A stretch of DNA of 40,370 nt from a virus. The notes below the pieces were generated by a model. That model ran no database searches and had not been told where the DNA came from. It saw nothing but the letters and a program-made list of their open reading frames with translations. This document shows, in pieces, positions 11,799 through 20,200 of this stretch. The first letter of the stretch is position 1. Each line of letters starts with the position of its first letter. A program made the position numbers and the translations under genes. The stretch lies in IMG/VR virus record IMGVR_UViG_3300027971_000095, positions 1-40,370 of that record. The stretch is one strand, 5' to 3'.

Positions 11799-14045
11799 TT
11801 AGTTTCCTGTCATTTTAATCCAATTTGTTCCGTCACTTACAAGGGTAGCAAATTTGCCGCCTCCAGATGTTAAAATAGATGTTGTTAAAGTAGTACTATT
11901 TAATGGCTCTATGTTTGTAGCATTTGAATTTACTGCTCCAGAACCTGAATTTTTAATTACAAGTGTTTTATTAGTATTTCCGCTTGCAGATGGAAGTGTA
12001 ATACTAACAGTAGAACTTTGATTAATATTTACATACCAATGCAAATAAACGCCAAAACTTGAAGATAAAACAATACCAGGTCCATTAATGGCAAGATAAA
12101 TATTCACATCATTGCCAGCCGTTGCAGTTAATGTACCACCTGATAAACTTAATCCACTTCCTAAAGTTAAATCAACTACTTGCCCCGTGCTACTTCTTCC
12201 TATGACACTTGTAGCCGTTCCCGATGCAGATGCTAAAGTAACTGTACCATTAAATGTTTTATTACCGCCAAAGGTTTGGGTAAATGATGTTACTAATCCT
12301 GTTTGACTTGCTCCAGCAGCCTGTACGCTTAAAACGCCGCTTCCTACACTCATTCCAGTACCAAGACTTAATTCACCTATTGCATTTGAAGCGTTTATAC
12401 CAAGAACACGTGTTAAAGTTGATGTAGTTGCTAAAGTTCCAATAGATGCTCCGCCTGTCAAAGTGCTAAAGCCAGTCATATTTAACCCTGAGCTACCATT
12501 TATATCTCCATTAAATGTTTTAGCCCCTCCAAATGTTTGCGTAGTTGCAGTAACCACTCCTGTTGTCGATACGCCAGCATTAGCAATAGTAATATTGGGA
12601 GTAGTACCTCCACTTGATGAAATAGGCAATGAGCCTGTAACACTTGTTACCGTTCCATTTCCATTCCCAGTTCCTGCACCAATAGCCGTTCTAAAACTTG
12701 CAGCATCTAAAGCAGTCACCGTATTATCAGCGTTAAATCGAGGGAATGTAATGGCTGAAGGATTGGTTAACGTGAACATAGATTGTCCAATAGTCGTACC
12801 TCCTAAATCACTTCGCATCCCATCCGCTGCCCTTTGGCTAACGGTGTTATCTGCATTGTATCTAAGAAATGAAATAGCCCCAATGTCAGGCAAAGTAATT
12901 GTATTTGAGCCCCTTGTTGTTGGCGTTAGAATAGTTTGAGTACTTAACAATCCCGTAGAACTTGCCGTAACCATGCGAGTGCCAGAGCCTGCAAGGTTGG
13001 ACAATGTCGTTGCGCCTGTGACGCCGAGAGTGCCATTTACATCAAGTTTATAGGCTGGGTTTAATTTACCTATTCCAATACTTCCACCTCCTTGGTTTGC
13101 AACAACTGATAAAGTTGTATCAAGATATTGTCCGTAAGCAGACCCATTCCAATTATGAGCGGTCATTAAATGAATATCAGATGTTCTAACTGCAGCAGCA
13201 AAATTGTCAGTTCCAGGTCTATCTGTAAATGTAATTTGCGCGGTTTGATTTTCTTTTAAATTATCTTTTCTTGCAAAGTAATTTAAAATATTATAATAAA
13301 ATGTCAATCCTGAACCATTATTATTATCTTCTTGTCTATTTATTGTTCCGCTCATTGTTCCACCTGACAATGGCAGATAACTTGTATTGTCATAAGAAAT
13401 TGTTGTTCCCGTTGCTTTTACAAAACCAGTACCATTTAACTTTAATTGATATGTTGTAGCCGCAACCCCTGACCTTAAATAATTTGTAAGCATTGAAGCC
13501 GTATCCAAAAGATTTAATTTAGCCGCAAATCTGGTATTTAAATTAAGCAAAGAGGTATCAGCCTTTCGTAAATATTTTAACAACATACTTGCCGTATCAG
13601 ATATATTTACTTTTAAATTTATTCTGCTGCTTAAAGATGTTGTATCTGTATTATTATTTATTATTATCGTATCAGTATTATTAAAATTCCAACCACCTTT
13701 AGTCTTAATATAGCTAAATAATACATTGTCAACTGTGTCAAATAGATGGTAAGCATTATTTATAGTAGAAGGTTTTAAAGCAGTTGTATCGCTCGCACGA
13801 CCTCTATAAACCAGCCCATCGCCCGTAGTCTGATAACCTAACCTTTGTTTATTGCCCGTATTTGGGTACTGAGCAAAAAGGCAAACTGATAGGAATAAAA
13901 AAAGAATTGAAGGCAATGTTTTTTTGCCTCCAATTCGATTAATTAAACTACTCCCAACTTTGATTAAAACCTCCTGTAATAATATTTCACCTATTTTCCC
14001 TAAAGTTTTAAGGAAACTTCTTTCTTTTTTTGGTTTCTCAATCAT
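11799..14045 (-). CDS. repeat-rich tail fibre protein with an N-terminal hydrophobic segment
   Basis: A 748-residue fibre. Residues 1-40 are basic and amphipathic, followed by a hydrophobic stretch at about 43-58 ending CLFAQ that looks like a signal peptide or anchor, unusual for a tail fibre. Then come coiled repeats (about 125-200, units with DTASMLxxYLR), a pair of units with the pattern FxRxNADNTV, and a pair with TQTFGGxKTFNG. The Ser/Thr/Gly-rich C-terminal part after about 640 is the likely receptor-binding end. It lies between the connector and holin genes. Its start overlaps the preceding stop by four bases. Confidence 0.75.
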   Translation of the reverse strand: MIEKPKKERSFLKTLGKIGEILLQEVLIKVGSSLINRIGGKKTLPSILFLFLSVCLFAQYPNTGNKQRLGYQTTGDGLVYRGRASDTTALKPSTINNAYHLFDTVDNVLFSYIKTKGGWNFNNTDTIIINNNTDTTSLSSRINLKVNISDTASMLLKYLRKADTSLLNLNTRFAAKLNLLDTASMLTNYLRSGVAATTYQLKLNGTGFVKATGTTISYDNTSYLPLSGGTMSGTINRQEDNNNGSGLTFYYNILNYFARKDNLKENQTAQITFTDRPGTDNFAAAVRTSDIHLMTAHNWNGSAYGQYLDTTLSVVANQGGGSIGIGKLNPAYKLDVNGTLGVTGATTLSNLAGSGTRMVTASSTGLLSTQTILTPTTRGSNTITLPDIGAISFLRYNADNTVSQRAADGMRSDLGGTTIGQSMFTLTNPSAITFPRFNADNTVTALDAASFRTAIGAGTGNGNGTVTSVTGSLPISSSGGTTPNITIANAGVSTTGVVTATTQTFGGAKTFNGDINGSSGLNMTGFSTLTGGASIGTLATTSTLTRVLGINASNAIGELSLGTGMSVGSGVLSVQAAGASQTGLVTSFTQTFGGNKTFNGTVTLASASGTATSVIGRSSTGQVVDLTLGSGLSLSGGTLTATAGNDVNIYLAINGPGIVLSSSFGVYLHWYVNINQSSTVSITLPSASGNTNKTLVIKNSGSGAVNSNATNIEPLNSTTLTTSILTSGGGKFATLVSDGTNWIKMTGN

Positions 14046-14584
14046 AATACTATTCCCATTGTGTTATAAATGTCTGTTATTTCTTCTTCATCTGAATAAC
14101 AAGTTGACTCAGGACAACCGATTGCGCTTGGAATAAACGCCGTCAAAGGTGTTGAGTAATTACATAGTAAATCCTTAATCCTCTTCTTTTTTACGTCTAA
14201 CCTTTGTAACAAAGTATCTTGATAAAATTTTAAACCCTCAACTCCGACATTTTGCCCATACTCGTTATCCAATGTATATAAACCATTTGTTCCAAGTTGC
14301 ATAACCATATAAGGGGAAGCCTCATAAAGCACCGCATTAGCGCAAAAGGACTTTAATTGTTTATCCCAAATGTCCTGATAAGCCGTTGATGTAAACGCGG
14401 TTGAATTTCCTTTGTTTGCAACCATTGAATCATATAAAGTCAAGCCAATAGCGGGAACAATCCAACGGAACTCCGCATCTTGAATATGAGGGCTAATAAG
14501 TGACTTATCAAGTCTTATGTCAGCTGGTGTTGGACGTGCAACCCCACCGCTAATAACTTCACTCGGTTGTATTAATTGGCTCAT
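14042..14584 (-). CDS. head-tail connector-like protein
   Basis: The 180-residue product follows the portal gene with a 26-base overlap. It is helical at first (QDAEFRWIVPAIGLTLYDSMVA), with a middle resembling adaptor proteins of Bacteroidetes phages, and a cysteine-containing end (CPESTCYSDEEE). By place and size it is probably the head completion adaptor that sits under the portal. This rests on context and general resemblance rather than a sharp motif. It overlaps the next gene by ATGA-type coupling. Confidence 0.5.
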   Translation of the reverse strand: MSQLIQPSEVISGGVARPTPADIRLDKSLISPHIQDAEFRWIVPAIGLTLYDSMVANKGNSTAFTSTAYQDIWDKQLKSFCANAVLYEASPYMVMQLGTNGLYTLDNEYGQNVGVEGLKFYQDTLLQRLDVKKKRIKDLLCNYSTPLTAFIPSAIGCPESTCYSDEEEITDIYNTMGIVL

Positions 14585-15986
14585 TGATCGGGGTTGTTTG
14601 TTGTATTTCTACGGGTGCATACCCTAATATTTCTCTTTTTTCATTTAATGAAAGATTCTCTTCTACTTTAATTTCACCCATAAAAGACACGGGTAAAGTA
14701 TTTGAAATACCAAAAGATACGTCTGTGAATGCTGAATTATAAAGCCCTATTTCTTTTAAGAAAGGGTTAATAATCTTTGAAAGCATTAAATTTTGGCGTG
14801 GCTTAATAACCGTGTTTTGCAAGTATTCCATTTCTTGCCTTATCTGCTGATTGCTTCCAAGTTGTCCCGAAGTAGCAAAACCAGCTAAAGACTTTGACCA
14901 ACGATTAGCAACTACAATGGCTGAGGCTGCAAGGTTTTGAAGGTTTAAAAATTCGCCTTCGCTTTCTTTTGAGGTAGGTATAAAATTAGCCTTTAATTTT
15001 TCATCTCGTAAAACTTGGACAAATAACTTGTGATTGTTTCCCATTCCTGTAAACTTTGACTCAATGCCTTCAACAAGGCTTTTAGCCTCAACCGATGTCA
15101 TTGAACCAAAGAATTGTAAAATTCCCGAAGGCATAAAGCCATTTTCAAACTTACTTGTATTAAATCTTTGAATCCTGTATTCAATCTCAGCCCACATTTT
15201 CGCTCCAATCCACTCAGGTAAGCCAAAGTAAAAATAACCCGCCGCATATTGTTTGACGTGGATAATTGAACGCTCTGTTCCGTCTTCTAATTTCTTAAAC
15301 TCAGGGTAAATTGGTATTTCTCTAAAACCTTCCCTTTCATAATAAGTTCCCTCTGTTGTCAACGGTACTTCTTCCCAGTTGTCGTAAATGCCAACAGAAC
15401 GTATAATTTGGTCTGCCTCGGCTTTCCTTATGCCAATGTTATAAACAGGCACATGATAAATGTAAGTGAAAGGCTGAGAACCAACCTTTCCCCGTACAAT
15501 TTCTGCAAAGCAATTTCCAAAAGCATCGTAATCAAAAGCCAATGAACCAAGTACCTCTTGCAAATTTTGTGCGTGCAAGTTAACTTGTCCAATAACTTCT
15601 TCAATCTCATTTAAAGAATCGTCGGTTATTACCTCACCCTTCATTGAGGTTGTAAGTAAAGTATTAGATTTTCCTTTCATCGGGATAAAGCCATCACCGA
15701 CAACCATGTTTACTTTGTCCTCAATAATTCGCCTGAGGGTTGGGGAATTGTTTACAATGGCAATAAGACTCTTTAAAAAGTCGTCTTTCTGGGTAAAGAA
15801 TCTAACCCACTTTGCCCCAGTGAAATCAAGCCTTTCTCTGGAAGGTTCATTAAAAATATCCTCTTGCACTAACATAGTGTTTGAGGTATCCAAAGTTACC
15901 GAAGCCAATAAAGGGCTATTGTTTCTTTTTAAATTTCTGTTAGCCCTGTTTGGTACTGCTTGAATCGTCTTCTTTATTTGACTCAT
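14559..15986 (-). CDS. phage portal protein
   Basis: I recognise a portal by size and sequence pattern: an early KWVRFFTQKDDFLKSLIAIVNNSPTL region, a middle with YHVPVYNIGIRKAEADQIIRSV, and a C-terminal stem/crown region with ATSGQLGSNQQIRQEMEYLQN. The portal is the dodecameric ring through which DNA enters the head and to which terminase docks. I choose the ATG at 15986 (MSQIKKTIQ), giving 475 residues; an ATG at 16043 would overlap the upstream gene by 104 bases. It lies downstream of the capsid gene, not between terminase and protease as usual. Confidence 0.85.
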   Translation of the reverse strand: MSQIKKTIQAVPNRANRNLKRNNSPLLASVTLDTSNTMLVQEDIFNEPSRERLDFTGAKWVRFFTQKDDFLKSLIAIVNNSPTLRRIIEDKVNMVVGDGFIPMKGKSNTLLTTSMKGEVITDDSLNEIEEVIGQVNLHAQNLQEVLGSLAFDYDAFGNCFAEIVRGKVGSQPFTYIYHVPVYNIGIRKAEADQIIRSVGIYDNWEEVPLTTEGTYYEREGFREIPIYPEFKKLEDGTERSIIHVKQYAAGYFYFGLPEWIGAKMWAEIEYRIQRFNTSKFENGFMPSGILQFFGSMTSVEAKSLVEGIESKFTGMGNNHKLFVQVLRDEKLKANFIPTSKESEGEFLNLQNLAASAIVVANRWSKSLAGFATSGQLGSNQQIRQEMEYLQNTVIKPRQNLMLSKIINPFLKEIGLYNSAFTDVSFGISNTLPVSFMGEIKVEENLSLNEKREILGYAPVEIQQTTPINEPINTTE

Positions 15987-16164
15987 AGGTTTTTTTCTCA
16001 GGCGTATAAATGACGTGTTGACTAACAGATGTGGGGTTGGCATTATACCAACCCCTTAATTCTGCCTGTGTAAAATTTCCGATAGCCTTCTTTAGTATTC
16101 CCGCTTTTCCTGTTGGGTCTGCGCCAACGTAAATCATTAGCTTACTTTTTTCGCGTACTATCAT
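15940..16164 (-). CDS. small unknown protein, 74 residues, between capsid region and portal
   Basis: A small protein with KAGILKKAIGNFTQAELRGWYNANP in its centre (about 20-44) and a charged, Ser-rich end. It overlaps the portal start by about 47 bases, so translation is probably linked. It could be a minor head protein or a chaperone, but I find no diagnostic motif. Codon use matches its neighbours, which supports a real gene. Confidence 0.55.
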   Translation of the reverse strand: MIVREKSKLMIYVGADPTGKAGILKKAIGNFTQAELRGWYNANPTSVSQHVIYTPEKKTYESNKEDDSSSTKQG

Positions 16165-16174
16165 AAATTATATT

Positions 16175-16723
16175 TTAGTCAAGTGCATTCATAACGGTTT
16201 CTCCGTTTACGATAAATCTTGCTTTATTTGTTGTTCTGCAAGTTAACGTTAATGTCTCTTGATTTGAATCAGTAAACAAAGCACCTGATAAACCTTCAGC
16301 ACTTGTTAGCCTAACAGGTCTTTTCTTTGCGCCAATAACCTCAGCACCCCATAACCAATATAAACCCGTGTTTTCAACGTGTACACAAACCAAACCGCAA
16401 GCCTGCCCCGCCATGTCTTGAATTAAGTTTCTCAACTCTTGGTCACGACAGTTAATTATACCAACTAAACTTTGCTCAATCGCAACCGACAAAGTGTCTG
16501 GGTCTTGCGTTACCGTTTCCGTAAATGCTCCCGAATTATTCCTAAATTCCACCTCGTAAAATACTGAGGCAGTTGATGACATTGTAATCGCTGTAACCGC
16601 TGCACTTGAATTAGCAGTAAAACCAGTAACTTGATTCGCATTAGCGATATAAAGTTTACCGATACCGCCCGCGCAAGTTCCATCGACACATTGATTAAGC
16701 CATCCGCTTGTTATTGCACTCAT
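16175..16723 (-). CDS. probable structural protein, unknown
   Basis: The 182-residue product is strand-rich, with an N-terminal cysteine pair (CVDGTC at 12-17) and further cysteines (CRDQE, ACGLVCVHV, CRTTN). It lies just downstream of the capsid gene. Features resemble a tail tube or minor virion subunit (alternating Ser/Thr/Ala strands), but the family is not recognised. The spacing to the capsid gene is only 12 bases, so similar high expression is likely. Confidence 0.5.
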   Translation of the reverse strand: MSAITSGWLNQCVDGTCAGGIGKLYIANANQVTGFTANSSAAVTAITMSSTASVFYEVEFRNNSGAFTETVTQDPDTLSVAIEQSLVGIINCRDQELRNLIQDMAGQACGLVCVHVENTGLYWLWGAEVIGAKKRPVRLTSAEGLSGALFTDSNQETLTLTCRTTNKARFIVNGETVMNALD

Positions 16724-16735
16724 ATTTATTTTAGA

Positions 16736-17719
16736 TTAGTAGCCTACGCTGATTAATGAATGGTGAATATAATTTACACCCATCTTGAAACGAGCCTTAA
16801 TATACACCTTTTCGTCTTTCTGGTCGTACCAAAGTTCTAAAGCCGTTTCAGGGCTTAACACGTCGGTTGCAAGTACCTTGTTTTGTGGGGTTGTATATTC
16901 CACATAATGAGGCTTAGTTGTTCCAAGTGACGTTGCAATGTCATCCCAACGATACTGAGGAATAACGGTTACGCCTCTAAAAGTGAATTGCTCAACCCCA
17001 TTAATTAACTGAAGTAAACCGTAGTCACCGCCACCGCCGTTTTCAATATCTTCCCTTAGCTGAGAATAAACGCTTTGGGTTACATTGAATACTTTTTGGT
17101 TAGCTGGTAAACCTTTTAACTGTAAAGGCGCTTGGTCATATACTGAACGAAGAATTGCAAAGCCATCACCAGACGCAAGGTCTGCACCTGAGCCTGTGTT
17201 AGTTCTTGGAATTAAATCGTCTGCAACTAACTCAGGATAATAAACTGTCCAAAATCCGTCTAAAGAATCATAGTTAGGGTTGTTGGAAGCCTGTGAACCA
17301 AAATAAGACAAACGGGTAATGTCATTTCTTATCGCCTGTTGAGTACGGGTTAATAATATATTTTCAATCAATGTTCCCGAAACATCTGGAAGCCTTGTAC
17401 CCGTTTTCAATAACTCCTCAAAAACTGTGTCTTCAAATTCGTCCCAGCACATTTCAAGGTCAACCTTCATTTTTTCAACGTCGATTGTACGCTGATAAAT
17501 GTCAACCGAACCAACAGGATTAAATCCGCAACCAGAATATTTTCTTACGATATTTTCAAGGTCTTGAACGAATACCATTTTCTTTTTATTGGCGACGTTT
17601 CCAAGTACACGGAATTGTCCGCGTAAATCGTCATCAAAAAAGACTGGCTCTAAAAATATATTATTTGCCTCCGTACCTCTAAAGGATACGTCAAGTTGGC
17701 TTATTTCAACTGATGCCAT
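16736..17719 (-). CDS. major capsid protein
   Basis: A 327-residue protein placed three genes upstream of portal and two downstream of the head protease. It fits a capsid: an N-terminal extended arm (ISQLDVSFRGTEANNIFLEP), a middle with DEFEDTVFEELLKTGTRLPDVSG, a QQAIRNDITRLSYFG helix, and a late YVEYTTPQNKVLATDVLSPET strand region. The last third contains the VLATD...ALELWYDQKDEKVYIKARFKMGVNYI style end often seen in Bacteroidetes phage capsids. The HK97 fold is inferred from context and size; direct fold prediction would settle it. Confidence 0.72.
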   Translation of the reverse strand: MASVEISQLDVSFRGTEANNIFLEPVFFDDDLRGQFRVLGNVANKKKMVFVQDLENIVRKYSGCGFNPVGSVDIYQRTIDVEKMKVDLEMCWDEFEDTVFEELLKTGTRLPDVSGTLIENILLTRTQQAIRNDITRLSYFGSQASNNPNYDSLDGFWTVYYPELVADDLIPRTNTGSGADLASGDGFAILRSVYDQAPLQLKGLPANQKVFNVTQSVYSQLREDIENGGGGDYGLLQLINGVEQFTFRGVTVIPQYRWDDIATSLGTTKPHYVEYTTPQNKVLATDVLSPETALELWYDQKDEKVYIKARFKMGVNYIHHSLISVGY

Positions 17720-17731
17720 TTGTTTTTAATT

Positions 17732-18205
17732 TTAAAGGTTTGCGTAAGTAATCGTAGCTGTTGTATTTGTCAACTGTGCTGCCGATTCAACAATATATGA
17801 AAACTCTGTTTTTTCTCCAGCCTTAGCGGTTGCAAAGAAAACCTTCCAATCATTTGCGTCATTTAACGCGGTTGTTGAAATGTTAAATGCTGCCGAAGGC
17901 GCTGATGAAACAAAACTACCGTATACTTCATGACCACTTTCGTCAATCAAATTAAACTTATAATAATTTGAAGCGCTTGTTACTCCGTAAATCGGTGTAA
18001 CTGTAAATCTGTCACCTCCTGAGGCAATATGCCAAGTAAAGGATACAGGAATACGGTCTTCAAATGTATCAACCCCATACAATTTTTCAGCATTTATGCC
18101 GTTAACATTGGCGTAAGGGTTAGTACGATTAAGGCTATTTTGTCCGACGTATGTGTTGGAATCAAGAAAGCCATTTACGTTCTGAGCGGTTGGATTGAAT
18201 GCCAT
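17732..18205 (-). CDS. probable head decoration or minor capsid protein
   Basis: A 157-residue, strand-rich protein between the protease and the capsid genes. The Asn/Thr/Tyr-rich N-terminus (about 1-40) and beta-rich core (SFTWHIASGGDRFTVTPIYG) suggest a capsid-stabilising decoration protein, a common occupant of this slot. No membrane segment or catalytic motif is seen. The ATG overlaps the protease stop by one base (TAATG type), so the two are probably coupled. Decoration role is inference. Confidence 0.45.
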   Translation of the reverse strand: MAFNPTAQNVNGFLDSNTYVGQNSLNRTNPYANVNGINAEKLYGVDTFEDRIPVSFTWHIASGGDRFTVTPIYGVTSASNYYKFNLIDESGHEVYGSFVSSAPSAAFNISTTALNDANDWKVFFATAKAGEKTEFSYIVESAAQLTNTTATITYANL

Positions 18206-19584
18206 TATCTTTGTGAAATTTTAGATTTAACTAATGATGCAAAAGAATCAAAAGGACTCAATTTTGCTTTTGTTTCAATAATCTTTTCAGATGTTGTCCC
18301 GCCCGAAGGAAGTCCAACGCCTTTTTTAACTTGTGCCCTAAGTGCAACCAGTTCATTTCCCAATGTTTCCAGAACTGTCTCAATTTCATTAATCGAGTTC
18401 TTTTGTTCATCAGACTTTTTGTACATAGATTGCATTTCCTCTTGTTGCTTAGTATGGATTGCATCCATTTCCTCGGGTGACATTACAAAGTAACCTAAAT
18501 CTTTAAGCATAGTAATAGCAACGTCGACATCGTCGTTTTTAGGTTCTGCTGGCATTACCTCAGGGTCTTGCATAACATCTTCGACTTTATCTTCGGTACT
18601 GTTAAGCAAATTTTTAATTTTTTCTAAAATGGAATTACCCATGTCATCGTCTTTTTTGTTGTTGATTAAAAATGCAGCTGGGACATTTATAAATTTGCTT
18701 AGGCTATTTTGCAACGGTAATAAATCAATATTTTTTTCGCCAACTTTTACAATTTCATCAATAAATCCAAACTCTAAAGCTTCTTGAGCGGTCATCCATG
18801 TTTCAGCCGCCATCATTTGAGTAATCTTGTTTTTAAGGTCTTTCTGTTTCCCTTTACGCTTATAAACTGAGGCGGTATAAATGTCAAGTAACTTTGCCTC
18901 CATCTTATCTAATAATTCAGCCGTTGCCTCGAGTTCGTCCGCGTTACCTATCGTATAACTCCAAGGTCTATGAATCATTAAAAAAGCGTTCTCAGTCATC
19001 TTTACTTTATCCGCAGACAAAAGTACAACCGTTGCAATGCTTGCTACCAAGCCGATTCCTGTTGCCGTTGTTTCATTTGGGTAGTTAGCAATTAAATCAG
19101 CTATTCCCATCCCTTCAGTGACTGAGCCACCACCAGACGAAATCACTAAGTTAAGTTCCTCACCATTTGCGTCGTTTATTTTAGTTCTTACTGAATTATA
19201 AGAATTAACAGATTCAGAAATTTCCCCTAAAATATCAATATTAAATTTTGCCATCGCTTTGCTTTCCTTTTCTCTTTCAATCTTTTTAAATTTTGCCTCA
19301 GCCCAATTTTTCATCGCTGAACCTCCCCACGCATCATACATAACTGAACCGCAAATTTCTTTTCCATTTTCATCAGTATATTTTCCTTGGTCATACGTTT
19401 CCGCACGGGAAAGAAATGAATACGTTCTTTGTACAGTATCTTCGCTCAAGCCTTCGCCGTTTGCGATTTGGTTTGCTCTTAACCAGCCGACGCGAGTTCC
19501 ACAAGATGAACCGTTGTCCTTCTTATGATTTAACGCTTTCCTTGCGTTATTCTTTGCCGTGTCTGGATAATCAGCGTAAGTCAT
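18205..19584 (-). CDS. ClpP-type prohead protease fused to N-terminal unknown domain and C-terminal scaffold-like region
   Basis: The 459-residue protein has three parts. Residues 1-100 form a conserved-looking domain (NGSSCGTRVGWLRAN, DGQ-type and YDAWGG motifs). About 112-290 is a ClpP/SppA-like serine protease: the oxyanion-side SSGGGSV at 149-155, S182 in the GLVASIATVV strand as nucleophile, and H205 in MIHRPW. From about 310 to the end is a charged, coiled-coil region (Glu/Lys-rich) that resembles a scaffold. Head proteases fused to scaffold are common in siphoviruses. An internal Met at 111 could start a shorter protease. Confidence 0.83.
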   Translation of the reverse strand: MTYADYPDTAKNNARKALNHKKDNGSSCGTRVGWLRANQIANGEGLSEDTVQRTYSFLSRAETYDQGKYTDENGKEICGSVMYDAWGGSAMKNWAEAKFKKIEREKESKAMAKFNIDILGEISESVNSYNSVRTKINDANGEELNLVISSGGGSVTEGMGIADLIANYPNETTATGIGLVASIATVVLLSADKVKMTENAFLMIHRPWSYTIGNADELEATAELLDKMEAKLLDIYTASVYKRKGKQKDLKNKITQMMAAETWMTAQEALEFGFIDEIVKVGEKNIDLLPLQNSLSKFINVPAAFLINNKKDDDMGNSILEKIKNLLNSTEDKVEDVMQDPEVMPAEPKNDDVDVAITMLKDLGYFVMSPEEMDAIHTKQQEEMQSMYKKSDEQKNSINEIETVLETLGNELVALRAQVKKGVGLPSGGTTSEKIIETKAKLSPFDSFASLVKSKISQR

Positions 19585-19593
19585 AGGGTAAAT

Positions 19594-19947
19594 TTATTTA
19601 TTATTATTTTTCTTATTCCTTTTTTTGCTGATTCCATAGCCAAACGACTCAGGGTGCTGAATCATGTTATACACGGTTTTTTCGCTTAATCCTGTACGGA
19701 TACTTATATCTAAAATGGCATTCATCTTACTTTCATTTTCAAACAAGGCGGCTGGATAAAGTTCCATGACCATAAACTTTGCTATCGTCAAATCTTTTAT
19801 AATGTTGGTTTTGTAAAGAAAGTCAATGAGGGTATAAAAGTCTTTTGTTATATTATCCTTATCGCATAATGCTTTAAATTTTTGCAAGATGCTTTCCTGA
19901 AATTCAATTAATAATTCCTTATCAATGTTATTTTTCTCATTGTTCAT
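19594..19947 (-). CDS. small protein with C-terminal helix-turn-helix-like segment
   Basis: A 117-residue protein, helical throughout. LSEKTVYNMIQHPESFGYG (about 92-110) looks like a DNA-recognition helix region, and the C-terminus is very basic (KKRNKKNNNK). It overlaps the upstream 20200 gene by 11 bases. It might bind DNA or regulate head gene expression, but the motif is weak and the function unknown. Placement between tape measure and head protease is unusual for a regulator. Confidence 0.5.
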   Translation of the reverse strand: MNNEKNNIDKELLIEFQESILQKFKALCDKDNITKDFYTLIDFLYKTNIIKDLTIAKFMVMELYPAALFENESKMNAILDISIRTGLSEKTVYNMIQHPESFGYGISKKRNKKNNNK

Positions 19948-20200
19948 CGCGCCAAAATTGTACTATTTGCCTCATTTTTCCAACTACCTTTGTTCTGCAC
20001 GCTGGGCAGTTCCTTCTTTCAGGCTCATAGTTGTTTACAAAGTTGTTATAAACATTAAATAAATAATCCATATCCGACGGTTCAATAGATAAAACCCTGT
20101 AAGTCCTGTCAACCGTTGCCATGACTTGCGTTTTATATTCATCAGGTATACGGCTTGCAAGTTCACCCCAAATTGAATTTCCTTTCATACAGTTACACAT
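19937..20200 (-). CDS. small cysteine-containing unknown protein
   Basis: This 87-residue protein begins MCNCMKG and has a second pair in RRNCPACRTK (about 67-76), so four cysteines could hold a zinc ion. The centre is helical (EYKTQVMATVDRTYRVL). It starts immediately after the tape-measure gene ends and overlaps the following gene by 11 bases. No function is recognised; a minor tail or assembly role is possible from context. Confidence 0.5.
   Translation of the reverse strand: MCNCMKGNSIWGELASRIPDEYKTQVMATVDRTYRVLSIEPSDMDYLFNVYNNFVNNYEPERRNCPACRTKVVGKMRQIVQFWRDEQ

Noticed and set aside
12463-12939. Long plus-strand ORF opposite the tail fibre gene
   Set aside because: It is an antisense shadow of a repeat-rich coding gene; no start context, low-complexity Val/Pro/Leu composition, and no neighbours on that strand.
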